A program made the translations under genes and the position numbers. 64,000 bases of DNA from Sciurus carolinensis (lineage: Eukaryota > Chordata > Mammalia > Rodentia > Sciuridae): assembly GCF_902686445.1 (NCBI RefSeq), contig NC_062219.1:142644057-142708056 (forward strand), written 5' to 3'. Shown in pieces: positions 32,851 to 44,326 of the stretch. The notes beneath the pieces are model-generated. The model saw nothing but the letters and a program-made list of their open reading frames with translations. It did no database searches and was not told the DNA's origin. The first letter of the stretch is position 1; every line of letters starts with the position of its first letter.

Positions 32851-34493
32851 TTGAATCTTTGACATACCCATTAGGATGAAGTCAATGTTTCTCTTAAAAA
32901 ACAAAAGCTATGAAGAACCAAGCACCTAAGTGATGATAACGTCACCCTGCGCAACTCCACTCCCCCAACCCTCCTCATTGAGAGCTGGTTCTCAGGGTCC
33001 CCACAGCTACATCCCTGGATGTGGGGATCTTCGTGGGCAGCTACTAGCTGTACCCTTTGTTCCCAGTAGGCCCCCTGCTGGACAGGCTGACTGGTTATTT
33101 GACCTTTAGAACATCCGTCCTGCCTGGGAGCCCTTCCTCCTACATAGTTCAGACTCTATAATCAAACCCTGAAATTCACATTCATGGAGGAAATACCTCT
33201 TAGGTTTCCTAAGACTCCAAGAGAGGATTTGGGTCGGTAGCCTGGGCCAGGGCCACCCAAAGGACTTTTCATTTGGTTTGTTCAATAAGAATCCCTCCCT
33301 TCATATGCTGCTCATGACACAGAGCTACCCAGTGCCCACTCCTTCTGTTCCCGCCTCACAATGGAATCAACTCCTCCTTCTTTCTGCTGTCATTGAACTT
33401 TATTGGGTCTGTTATTAATATTATCATTCATATTAAACACTCTTTCCTTTCTCAGAGTTATTTGTGTGTATCTCCTTATCACTGCAGTGACTTTAGTGAT
33501 GGCCACAAATTCTTGCTTGGCACTGGCCTAAGACACAGTCTCACTGAATTCACCTGAGCTGGGTGGTTGCTGCAGGAGGGGCTGCCTGGATTGTATCCTG
33601 CACCCTCCTGAGCTCACCTGCAACATGGAGCGACCTGTGTTGTCAGCAGCAGCAGCCATGTCGCTAGTGATCTTTCTTCTGGAACCAGGAGAAGGTAACC
33701 AGGGACCTAAGGCTGGTCCTGCCATTTAGAAATGACACACAGGACTGCTTCCTGGGGTGTCTTTGCTACTAAAGACACATCCAGGGACTACGCCTTTCTG
33801 CAGAGGGATCTCAGAAGCAAAAGTTCTTTTATCAGAAGAGAAAATGGTCCTGGGGGATCCAGTTTTCCTTCTGAAATCATTTTCAGCAAGTCCCATCCTA
33901 ATGCCCTCCTTGAGGCTAAGGCGTAAGAAGCCTAGTGAAAGTTCAAAGCATCCAGGTCCCAATGAGTGTCTGCTTGCCCACAGGGCTGGTGGGACTGTTA
34001 GTAATGGCCAGGCCTTAAATTTGCAAAGTCTAGCCTCCCCCATCCAGGGAGTTGGTGGAGACACATTTGGATAAGGATCCTTCCCTGGAGAGTTGGGCCA
34101 AAGCACCTGCCACTGATCAAGATGGCAGCACGTGAAGTGAGAGAAGTAACAGCAAAATCAAGAAGTTGCCCTCCTAAGTTGGAGCAAGGGCCAGCCAGAC
34201 GACCTGTATTTGGGGGTTGAACAGGCTGTCTATGGAGCCACTGTCAATTACGGGAGAGTCCAAGGCTCCACTCTAGCACACCTAGTGGTAAGGCTGGGTA
34301 ACAACACTCCTTTCTCACGGAGTAGCCATGACAGTTTTTATTTGTGGTGAGAAATTTAATCCCCTTGGAAAAAGTGGTAACCCCAGGATGACCTAAGTCA
34401 GTAGACAAAGTGGAGCAGAAGGGAACATGGGGAGCAGAGAGGACACATGACTCAGAAGCTGTGTGATGGGCTGACAGATCTGGTTCCATAGAA
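32851..34493. other. Unique intergenic DNA with reverse CTCF motif
   Basis: Holds the CTCF candidate at 33070 and a possible L2-type fragment at 33,390-33,520. The rest has no recognised gene or repeat. Overlapping open frames on both strands at 33,726-34,106 look accidental. Confidence 0.5.
33070..33081 (-). promoter_or_regulatory. CTCF motif, reverse
   Basis: The minus strand reads CCAGCAGGGGGC, a 12/12 fit to CCASYAGRKGGC. It points toward the forward motif at 18748, so the two are convergent and 14.3 kb apart. Confidence 0.55.
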
Positions 34494-35003
34494 TGTTATA
34501 GGCCAGACAGACTCCATTTTACTCTGAGATTCCATGTTATGTAGGAAATAAGCTTCTCCCACGGGAACACCCCGCCTCTGTCCCCATCATCAGTTACTTA
34601 ACGTGACATGTTTAGCAATACAAAATGACAGTTCTTTTGTAATGAAAAATTATTCTCTTTGGATTCCTAGTGCTCCTAAACAATGTACCATGTGAACAGT
34701 GATTGTGTGGATGTTAGTAACCATGCTTTAGTTTGGACCTAGGTAAGGGTCATTTTGACCCACTTCCCTCTCTGTTGATGATCTCATGATGTTAGTTTGT
34801 AATTTTGAATCATAGCAACAGACACTTGTGATTGATGTGATTTTTGGTATAAGAACCCCTAAAACCCTACGGTCGGGGCTGTTCTCCCAATAGTCATTTT
34901 TTGGGGCATTGTGTGAGACAGTCAGCTGGCTGGCTTACTAAAGACTCTTAAATTTGGACTTCTCAGTGGTGATGGGTCTGTTCTTAAGTTGCGCCCCATA
35001 ACA
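34494..35003 (+). mobile_element. ERV1-type solo LTR, 510 bp
   Basis: The ends form short inverted repeats: TGTTATAGGCC at the start, and GCCCCATAACA at the finish, whose complement is TGTTATGGGGC. A TATA-like tataag lies near 34,850 with GC-rich promoter-like text after it, and a ttggacttctcagtggtgat U5-like segment is near the end. This is the layout of a class I endogenous retrovirus LTR. No gag, pol or env is next to it, so it is a solo LTR. No matching target duplication is visible (agaa before, gctg after). Confidence 0.75.
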
Positions 35004-38000
35004 GCTGTGCTTTGGGTGCCTCACTTGATTCTTGTCATGGTTAGAGGCAGGAAGCCGTGGTTTCTTTACACTCCCTAAACCTTGCCTTGTCTTAAAAGTT
35101 TTATCATATGTACGTGAAAGAACAGAATGGTTTAAAATTCCATTCTGCCTCTGAGCCTAACGCAATCAATTTGTCTCAGCTTCCAGAACTTTCCATTTGG
35201 AATACCCTGTTAAGCAATGCCTCACCTTTATTTTAGCAGCTTGGAATGTATAGCAGACTACAAAGAACTCACCACTGGAAAGCCATAGACAAGACTTCTG
35301 GATCACTGGGGAAGCTAAGCACCGAACCATCGCCCCTAGGGACCAGTAGAGCAGAGTGACAACAACAAAACCCAGGTGTCATTTGGAGCCCTCCAGTCCA
35401 GGGTCATCTCCCGCCCTCTGCCTGGCCGCTCCAAGGCCAGGGCCCAAGGGGAACCCTGGGAACCCTGGGAAAGGAAGAAAACAGGATTGCTACACTCACG
35501 TTTCACTTCTCCTGACACCTCCATTTCCCCCACTCAAGTCTGGCCACTTACGGTACCATTTGTTCGAAAACGAAGGAAAAAAAAATATATATCTGTTATG
35601 AGTCCCCTGTGAGCCTGACTCGGGTACCTGACGCGGGTCGGCTTGTTTTCTGGGATGCCTCGCGTGTACCCGTGCTTCTCAGGGCTGAAGGCGTGGTACA
35701 GGCAGACACAGCCCACTGGGCTGCCAGGAATGCACTGGGGCTGACTTTTCTTTCTTTGGAGCCACATTCCTGCAGAGATAAATACACAGAGAGGATGCTG
35801 AGTCAGCATGAGGGCTGCAGGAGAACAAAGGGTTATCATCACAGAGGCTGAAAATAGAATTTGAAGCTATCAGGACCAGGGAAACGCAGAGGCCTCCCGG
35901 GAACGATCTGCAAAGCAAACCTGAGCCTCCCAGGAAAACAAGCTCTGGGTAAAACTGGGTGAAACCCAACCTAGAAAATCCATTTTTGAGAAAAACTATT
36001 GGGCAGTGATGTGGGAGGCCACTACTCCCAAGTTTTTGCAAAGCAGCCTAAGTAAAGCAATTTGTAAAACAAAATTGTCATTAAAAACAACAACAACAAC
36101 AACTTTGTTTCTTACTAGGATTAAAAAAAAAAAAAAAAAGTCACAAGTACTAACCATGCTACTTAAATGTAGCATTTTTTTCTCAAGCGCTGCCCTGGGC
36201 TTAATGCAGCGTAGCTGGAGCAGGGTGGGAGGGTTGATGGGTCTTGGAAATAAGCCATCCTGACCTTTGGAGCAGGATGATTGCAGAATAGCAGCTGTAG
36301 GGTGACTGTTTCCTAAAGTGGGATCTGGTACATTAATTTTACATTCAAGTCTCCTTTTGTAAAGCAGATACTCTCGCCTAACTCCCTTGGATTTTTTGGC
36401 AAGCTTGCTAAGATTCAGTGAACCAAGTCAAGGCCGTTTGCTGGCCCTGAGTGGCGTTAGCTGACGCGGTATCTCTGTTCCTTTGCAGATCAAGCATCTC
36501 ATGAAAACTGGGCTGGGGAAAGGTCGGGGTCTCCTTTTAGATTCCGTTTCAATGGGTAGTTAACCTTTGAGTCAACCGACGCTGTACCCACGCTCAGCCT
36601 CCTCGCCTCCCCGGGCTCCTCCACCCACCCTCTTTAATTAGAGTACATCTTGTTTACAGGGCACAGGGCTGGTTGAAGATCCGGTTGGCCACTTGCCCTC
36701 TGGTAACCAAGACAGCCACCTGAACTGCACTGCGGGTCAGCTGTGCGTGGAGCCAGTTGGATGAAGAACTTAAGGGCCGGAAGCTGCCCTGTAAGACACC
36801 TCAGCCTCCTGATTAAAGCAGTAATTACACTGTTATGTCTGTTAGGAAGGCCTTTGGGTTGGCCTGCTAATGTGGCCAAACAAAAGCCCTTTGCTCCAGA
36901 CTCCAGCCCAGGACCTCATCTCCTGGTTTACATGCTGTGACCAGCACCCATCGCAGGCAAAATGGTTTAAATTTTAAACCCTTGTCATCCATCTGCTTCT
37001 GCTTAGTATTCACATTCAAGGTGGAAAGTGCCCCCAGCAGGAAGTCGAGCTGCTTCCTTCTGGGTTTGGCTGTGAAAGCCAGAAATGACCTTCCTCCTCA
37101 AATTCTGTTCCAGCTTTAATTTCAGGCTATCTCTGATTATAAGTTGGTTTGCATCAACTTCTTTTGTTGCAGCTGGTGAGGGTGGTGAGTTATGATTGAA
37201 TCAGGAGTGGTTCTCATTCTTGGCTTGACATATAATTTAAGGATAAATACATATGGTAGCATGTTCCACCCTTGGCCACAATGCCGACGGTGATCCTCAC
37301 ATGTGACATGTAAAGATCTGCATCTACAAGTCCATCTTATTCGGAGAACCCAAGGACAGTTTAAAGTTCTCCCTGGCCACTTGCCTTCCCCAAACAGAGA
37401 TGTAGTGGGGAGGAAATGAGAGGAGGCAGGGAGCTTGCCTCTGGCAGGTGGAGAAGCAGGAGAGGGGCTCAGTAACTGGATGGAATTTTAAGGTCTCGAC
37501 TCAAAAGGCCGCCTGTCCAGTACCTCCTCGACCTGGTCTCAGCAGCTCCAGCTCCTTAAGGCCTCTTCCTATACATCACCATCTACAGAGGAAGCTGCAA
37601 AATGAGGTGCCTTTATTTTAGAAGTCATCTGTACATGACCAGGAAGAGACAAGAGTAAAGAACTCCAGGTGGCCTGTGGAAACCAGCGTTTGTGAAGAGC
37701 AAGGCGGCTCCACCCCGACTCTCTCTCCAGGATCTCCTGCATGGTTCTGATCGTAACCTCTTTCTCCTCCATCCTTCCTTGGTCCAGAGTTTCTCTTTCA
37801 TCAGTCGTGAGGACAGCATTGCCAGGAGGTTTGATGTGTGTGAATTCCTGCCCCCGAGGAGATGGACAGCAAAATGCACGGACCCCTGAGAAGCAAGAGC
37901 ACGGGAAGATGTGGAAACTGACCCTTTCAGAGTCTGGCTTCAAAGACGTCTCAGGGCGGAGGCTCCATGGGCGTGTGAAGGTTCGAGCCTGTGTTTTGTC

Positions 38001-38198
38001 CCAGGAGGTTCAAGGTCTTCTGTCCGTCCTATTAAAGCCTATTCTATTTGTTCAATATTTCTGGAAGCTTCTCTTTTCACCACTTAATTATGTGTTTGAA
38101 TTGAGCCCCTGTCTTCCAGATAGTACCCTACCAGTCCCAAACCAGCCTTCAGTTTAGGTCCACCCTCATCAGAAGCTGGTGCCCTGTAAATATTTGGT
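35004..38198. other. Repeat-poor 3.2-kb intergenic block
   Basis: The longest stretch outside the 3' UTR without a recognisable interspersed repeat. It contains the T-MARE at 35796, a small CpG cluster at 35,620-35,700, a forkhead motif (TTGTTTACA at 36650), an AAC run and A tract at 36,085-36,139, and no convincing coding frame. Candidate regulatory DNA by position and composition only. Confidence 0.45.
35796..35808. promoter_or_regulatory. Perfect T-MARE (MAF/NRF2/BACH/AP-1 site)
   Basis: TGCTGAGTCAGCA is the exact 13-bp palindromic MAF recognition element, extended to 15 bp by flanking A and T. It contains the AP-1 core TGAGTCA. Likely binders are small MAF dimers with NRF2, BACH1 or NF-E2. 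Confidence 0.6.
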
Positions 38199-38277
38199 AC
38201 ACTTTTTTATGTGATGCTGGCATCAAACTCAGGGCCTCTCTACCACGGAGGTGCAGCCCCCCCCCCCCCCCACGTGG
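38199..38277 (-). mobile_element. Degraded ID-type SINE, antisense, with C tract
   Basis: A T-rich start, then tgatgctggcatcaaactca and gggcctctctaccac, recalls the antisense ID SINE. A homopolymer of about 15 C residues follows where the start of the element would be. Confidence 0.5.
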
Positions 38278-38646
38278 TGTTCTTGACTTTTGGAAATGAA
38301 GGCAGATGTGTTTATTCATTCAAAATAATTTTGAGTATCTAGTATGTACTAGTCACCTGTGTTCTGGATGACATAAGAAAACAGTAATGAAACATGGTTG
38401 CCTCCTAAATTTACATTATAAAGGAAAGAGGGGGACAAGGGAGATGGATTATAAACATTGAACAACAAATAAATTGCAGGGTACATTAGAAGTTATAAGT
38501 ACCATGGAAAAAACCCAGCAGGAACAGAGGATACAGCATGCAGCTGAGACTGTCAAGGGAAGATTGCAATCAAATTTTCACATTTTCAATTGCAATTTTA
38601 CTGCATCAGTGAGAAAACTGACAAATGGGAGTTTCTGTTCCTATTC

Positions 38647-38851
38647 TTTTTTTTTTTTTTTTTTTTTGGTATTGGGGATTGAACCCAGGGGCACTTAACC
38701 ACTAAGCCACATCCCTATCCCTTTTTATATTTTATTTTGAGACAGGGTCTCACCGAGTTGCTTAGGGCCTCACTAAGTTGCTGAGGCTGGCTTTGAACTT
38801 GTGACCCTCCTGCCTCAGTCTCCCAAGCCACTGGGATTACAGGCCCCGTGA
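38647..38851 (-). mobile_element. B1-ID composite SINE, antisense
   Basis: In antisense order: a tail of about 22 T, an ID half (ggggattgaacccaggggca, then ccactaagccacatccctat), then a 7SL-derived B1 half (ttttgagacagggtctcacc, then tgacctcctgcctcagtctc-like text and ctgggattacaggcc). Related gagtttct sequences flank it (near 38,629 and 38,853). This dimeric SINE is typical of squirrels and relatives. Confidence 0.88.
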
Positions 38852-39360
38852 GTGAGTTTCTATTTTTTTTTTTCTTGAGTTTTTATTCTTAAGAATAGGT
38901 GTTACCAATAAACAAATGTTAGGATAACCCTAACCCTATACACACACACACCACATACATGTATACGTATATAATACATATATACATCCTAACATTTATT
39001 TGTATCATACATTTATATAGAGAGAGTTAGAGGCACATATCCATCATCTTACTACTTGCAGACTTACTGTCTACAGATATTTGAATTTATATTTACTTGT
39101 GAAATAATATTCAGAATATAATTTCACAATTTTATAATTATATACATTATATGATTATAAAACAATCGTCCATATACTGTGTGTATGTACATATGTAAAT
39201 ATATATTTTGCAATTAAAACTGTTAAAAATATCTGTGCTCAAAGCACCTTGATTTGTCCTTCTGGTCAGGTAGCTGTTTAGGAAATCTCTAGTTCCCCAG
39301 ATGGTCTTTCTGTTTACTCAGGAAGGACTTTCTAAACTGACCCACTTAATCTCTGGGTGA
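38852..39360. repeat. AT-rich low-complexity DNA
   Basis: Contains CA and TA runs with many near-palindromic words such as tatacgtatata. Two ccctaa units near 38,926 are not a telomeric array. No gene seen. Confidence 0.55.
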
Positions 39361-39366
39361 CAGAAT

Positions 39367-39530
39367 CGCGGAGCTGCTCCCTGTGTCTGACGCGTCCTGC
39401 CCCTCCGGCGTCAAGCTGGAGCGTGCTGGCCGTCAGGTGGCCGTGTTGGCAGGAGGCGTGGCGGGGGCAGGCCGCGGTCCCGCCGGGGAGGACACGGGCG
39501 CACGTCCTCCCGCAAGCTCCATGCCTGCGC
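39367..39530. promoter_or_regulatory. CpG-dense patch (mini CpG island candidate)
   Basis: By hand count this 164-bp segment has about 20 CpG dinucleotides and is strongly GC-rich (for example gccgcggtcccgccgggg), directly next to AT-rich DNA. It is shorter than the usual 200-bp CpG-island threshold. No ORF with recognisable similarity covers it. Confidence 0.45.
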
Positions 39531-39913
39531 TGAACCCTAGTTTCTGGTTTCTTTGAAAATCCTTGGTGCACAAATAAGCAAATGAGGGACAAGGAATATC
39601 CAGTCATTGTTTGAGTCGTTTCTGGAATTTGGGGCATTGTGATGTTAGTTGTTTAGAAAAGCTTTGGGTTGCCTGATTATCATACAGCACAGGCACACGA
39701 ATAACTTCCTGGGGGACTGGCCGGCATTCTTGGTCCCCTTGGCGTCTCTGGCCCAGCAAGGCTCACTCAGGGCGTCTTCCCAACATCCTGTCTGGGAATG
39801 ACCTTCTTTTCTCCACTTACTAAGCTCTGAGAGTCCTTATTGAAATGACCTCCTGCACAGGAAGGCCCGCTGTGGCGCCTGGCAAGAGAAAACAGCCCTG
39901 GTTTCTAGGAAGT

Positions 39914-39961
<48 letters not shown>

Positions 39962-40799
39962 ACAAGGCCAAGTGTTCTTCCGAAGGCCTGGTACAGAAAA
40001 CCAGCAGACATTTCAGCAACGTTCAAAATAGAGGCAGAGGGCACACAGGGGAAACCGGCCAGCGCCTCAGGCGGCTGCGGGAGTGGCCACAGCAAGCCAA
40101 AGTGGGCGGGAAGGAAAAGAGGGCCAGCGTGTGTCCCCGTGAAGGCCTGGGTACATCCAGGCTGAAAAACTATTCGCTGACATGCCTGCGAAGCTGCGGC
40201 ACTTAAGAAAAAAGTCACTGTGGAATTTACTACAAGAATTTTGCTCCATCTCCACTACAGGAAAAGTAATTGCTGTCATCAAATATGTTCTCAGGCTGTC
40301 CGAATTTTTTTTTTTTTCTTTTTCTCTTTTCTAAGTGCTACTAGTGAGAACAAGGGAACCCAGAAGAAAGGAGCTGATGTGTCTTTTAAACTGATGCTCC
40401 ATCTCAAATAAGACCGGCTTGAACGTTATAAAGAGCTTTCAGGGGCCCTTAAAGGATGATTCACTTTTTAGGAATGATGGAACTGTGAGCCCCACTTCAT
40501 GGTGTTCAATATGCCTCAGCTGCCCTCAGATGCCCTCTCTGGGGTTAAAGCCAGCATTCTGAGTGTGACCTAAGCAAGGCCCTGTGCTCAGCAGTGCTGC
40601 CCACTGGTTTGGCTCTCTGCTATTGCCACCTTGAAATCCTTAACAGTTATCTTTGAACTTATAACTGAACTCCTAAGGTACAACCAGACCCTGGCGTGAG
40701 CTGGGCAAGAACTGTGCCACTGACCTTTTCTGCCCACTTATGTTTGGTGTTTGTGATGCCCCATGAGCATGGAAACCCTGTCAATGCAAATACAAGGAA
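39531..40799. other. Intergenic DNA with a CA microsatellite
   Basis: Unique except for the (CA)n at 39,916-39,956 and a T tract at 40,305-40,317. No gene recognised. Confidence 0.5.
39916..39956. repeat. (CA)n microsatellite
   Basis: Uninterrupted for 41 bp. Confidence 0.95.
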
Positions 40800-40975
40800 A
40801 GTGTGAGTAGCACATGCTCTTAATCTCAGCAACGTGGGAGGCTGAGGCAGGAGGACTACACGTTGAAGGCCAACTTGGGCAACTCCGTGAGACCTCGTCT
40901 TGAAATAAAAGTAAAAGGTCTGGGCATGTGACTCAGTGGTAGAATGCACCTGAGTTCCACCTCCAGTACTGGAGA
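40800..40975 (+). mobile_element. B1-ID composite SINE, older copy
   Basis: B1 half (gtgggaggctgaggcaggag, then caacttgggcaactccgtga) followed by an ID half (gtgactcagtggtagaatgc, then gagttccacctcc). The tail has become the purine tract at 40,975. Confidence 0.8.
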
Positions 40976-41053
40976 AAAAAGAAGGAAGGGAGGGAGGGAG
41001 GGAGGGAGGGAGGAAGGAAGGAAGGAAGGAAGGAAGGAAGGAAGGAAGAAAGA
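40975..41053. repeat. (GGGA)n(GGAA)n purine tract
   Basis: A run of AGGG units changes to AAGG units, about 75 bp in all, grown from the SINE tail. A pure purine strand of this length can form triplex DNA. The open frames read as proline, serine and leucine repeats on the minus strand come from this tract. Confidence 0.95.
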
Positions 41054-44000
41054 GTCCATCTACATCGAGTGAGGTGAAGCAGGGGCGAAGGAGGAACACT
41101 GTAGCCCCAGGAGGGACCCTTTCCGTTTGAACCAGAACTTGAATGAAGAAGGAAGGCCATGGTTTTCTAAGAAGCACCAATGACCAGAGACCCTATCACA
41201 TTCTTTCTTACTCATTTTGCTTCCTGGAAATGAATCAGCTGACCTCTGAAAGTGGAGACTTATACTGATAGGGAAAGAGAAGGCATCTGCAAGTCTTTTT
41301 CTTTTTCTTCTTCCCTTCATCAGTGAGCCAAAGATAGAGACTGCTAGTAGGATGTGTGGATATCGAGGGGTGAAATGAGGAGTTGAGTTAGTTTGGGGCA
41401 ATATTTCCACTATTCTGGAAAGAACGATACTACACCTGCATGAATGAGCTACAAAATTTGGATTATGGACCAAGTAATTTCAGTGATTCTGTATACAAAT
41501 AAAATACCCTTATTTTGCATTTTTAAAACAGACTTTGCATAACATAAAGATAAATGGTAAAATTCATGCCAACAGTTAAAGAATTTAATTTTTTTTTTCT
41601 TTTCCTCAGAATGACATTAAAAAAAAACAAGAAACATTCTGGCTAGTTGAGAGATGGCAGAAGAAAGGAAACCAGTTTACATAACAGTGCCCTTAATGCT
41701 AATTGCTTCCCCCACTTTTAAACTCTGTTCATTTTGCACTGGTCCACACAAAGTATGTAGCTGGTCCTGCTGGTGATAAACAAGATTTCTGCAGAAACAC
41801 AATAAATAACCTTGCCAATGGATTTGAACAGCGCATGACCACTAGGGTCCACAGAACGCTTACACAGAACTTCATCTGAGTGATTGTCTTTGTTTGGATT
41901 CCTTAGAGGTGCTCCCTGGGATAAGGAATCAAATCAGGAGGGTTATCTGAGGAAACGCCAGGAGGGGAGGGAGAAAGGCAGGTGAGGAAGTGAAGGCAGT
42001 CAGTTAGCCACATGCCTCACAAGTGTCCCCCCTGTGGGGAACAGAGCTCATTCCTGCTGGGGAGATCCAGGAGGCAGTGTTATCCCAGATTACCTCAGAT
42101 GAAGAATAGGAAAGTTGGAGCATGCGCCTGCTATTGGAGGTATTAATTCTCTGCCATTTCCAGTGTGGTCTGCATCTGGTTACTATGGACAGAAAAAAAA
42201 AATACCCCTAAGAAGAGAGTCCCAGGTACAGACAGGGTGCCAACAGCACCTATAGTTTTAGTCAGACTGAAGACACATGTTAAAATTATGAGTGAGACCC
42301 AGGGAAGAGGGGGGACACGATCCACAAAGAAAAATACATGATTTCTCTGCCTGGCTGAAATTTTGCAGGAACATTCTAAAGAGCCCTTCATATATGTCGT
42401 CTTGGATGATGGTGTCGCAGCTGGTTTTGGGCAGTGTGGGAGAAGAAAGTTCTGGGAGTGTGGAGAAGTAAAGGGGACCCAAATAGAAATCTGTGGACAT
42501 CACAGGATTGCTAAGGAGGACCTGGATTTATCAGGAGGCTTGGAAAGAGAATTTTAGACCAGTGCAGCTTGCCAAAGACTAGTTTTACACCTAGTTTTAG
42601 TCTTTGGTGACTTTGACCTGGCTGTTGATTTCCTAACTTCACAGGTATTTATCTGGACAGCAGAAATATAATGTCTAGTCCCCAGCAAAATTTCACTGAG
42701 ACACAGATGACAAATGGTTCAACAAATGCCCATTGCTGAGTTGCATTATTTTTTGCCTGAGATCAAAGTCTTGTACCATAAGCCTGAAGTGGGAATTGTA
42801 GGATTTACAGAAATCACGGGTAACTGGAAATTTATTTGAATATGAAATGAACCAGGACCAACAGTTAACACAGGAAATATGTATAATAGGTAGGCTTATA
42901 GCAAATCCTCATACTCTGCTTTCTGTAAATGCATGTACACTCATAATGTATGATGTTTGTAAAATCATACTGATTTACGCAACATTTAGAGGCAGATATT
43001 ATTCTGGATCCATTTAGGAATTTATGTTAAAGTGTGAGAGTGTATGTACATGTACTTATCTGAACTTTATGACATTTTTTTTAAAGATCAGATTACTATT
43101 TTTATTCCATTTTCATTGTTGTGTTCTCCTGGGCCTGGGTCTTAATTTTATCATATATACAAGCAAATAAGTTAGTCTGTTACTGATTCATGGATTCTGG
43201 AAGATCCATGAGACTCCTGGGTCAGAGAAGAAGGGCTCTATTCCTCTATTAATCACAGCATAAGTGACACTCTCTGACCTCTTTGAATGTCACTCACTCA
43301 GTGAGCTTGTGTTGCAGCTAGGGAGCCCTGAGATTGGGAGAGCCTTTGCCTTTACAGAAAGCAGTAGGCAAGCCTGTTCCTGGAGAAGTGTAACTTAATT
43401 CTCAAAGCTCCCAGCTACATACATAATCTCATGAGATTACCTGGGTAAAAGAACGGCGGGACCTTGTCATATTGTCACACTAAGCTAGCCAAGAAAGATA
43501 TTCAAGCATCTATTATAGACACAAACCATCTAAAAAGGTACAAGAAGATATGAAAATGTTAAGGCAAAATGTGAAATTTATGTATTTTTAAAAAGCCTGC
43601 ATCAGCTGTTTAGATACGGAAAATACATTGAGATAAAATTCCTGTGGATGACAGATTCCATGCTGTAGAGAAAAATACTGGTGAACTTGAGGACTTACAA
43701 TAAAAACTGTCCAAAAAGACACACAGAGAAGAAAAGACGAAGCGGGTAGGCGTGAGCTGGGGGCCTGCGCCAGCCGCCTTTGTACTATGGAAGCTGTTGG
43801 TGAGAGAGGTCGGGAGCGCTGGGCAGGCAGACCATGTCCAGTGATGTGAAGTCGTGCCACTAGAGCAAGGTACTGGATGAGGTGGGGGTGACGGGGAGCA
43901 GAATCAGGACCCCGGGAGCCTAAATAGAGACTCTGGGCATATTAGAAAAAGAACCCATTAGGGAAGACTGACTGAGAAAATGTGCTTGTGCCAAGTGTTC

Positions 44001-44326
44001 TTAGGAAGGGACTTGTGGACCCAGGCAAGTGGACTCGGGCTGCATTCAGAATCCTCCACCCCAAACCCTGGTGACTTTGGGCAGAGCACAGCCTACAGAA
44101 GGGGAGCGTGGTGTCCTGAGAAGAGACATCCAGTAGAAAGCACTGACCAGAGAATATGGACGATGCAGGGCATGACACCTAGGGAAAGCGTTCCATGGGC
44201 AGAAGGGGTCACAGAGAGGGGCCGCAGGAGAGATGTGGCCCCTCCTCTGCTGCCTTCCTTAGCTTTTGGACTCCTGGCTTTCACAGTTCCTCCAGAAGGA
44301 CGCACATCTGCAACGGTTATCACCGT
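41054..44326. other. Unique intergenic DNA
   Basis: No gene or clear repeat recognised. Minor features are short T and A tracts (41,590 and 41,618), an A tract at 42,194-42,202, and a GC-richer patch at 43,740-43,830. Confidence 0.5.

Noticed and set aside
34494..35003. A provirus with coding capacity
   Set aside because: No second LTR and no gag, pol or env reading is found on either side, so it is a solo LTR only.
37741..38157. 138-codon plus-strand open frame
   Set aside because: No similarity recognised, and overlapping frames are open on both strands, which points to composition.
38259..38273. C homopolymer as a functional element
   Set aside because: It lies in a degraded SINE, and homopolymers of this length are common slippage products or assembly artefacts.
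38920..38940. Telomere-like ccctaa units
   Set aside because: Only two units are present, too few for an interstitial telomeric array.
39332..39637. 101-codon minus-strand frame across the CpG-dense patch
   Set aside because: The peptide has no recognised similarity. The open frame follows from GC-rich, stop-poor sequence.
40659..41180. 173-codon minus-strand open frame
   Set aside because: It is the translation of an antisense B1-ID SINE and the purine tract, giving low-complexity Pro/Leu/Ser runs.
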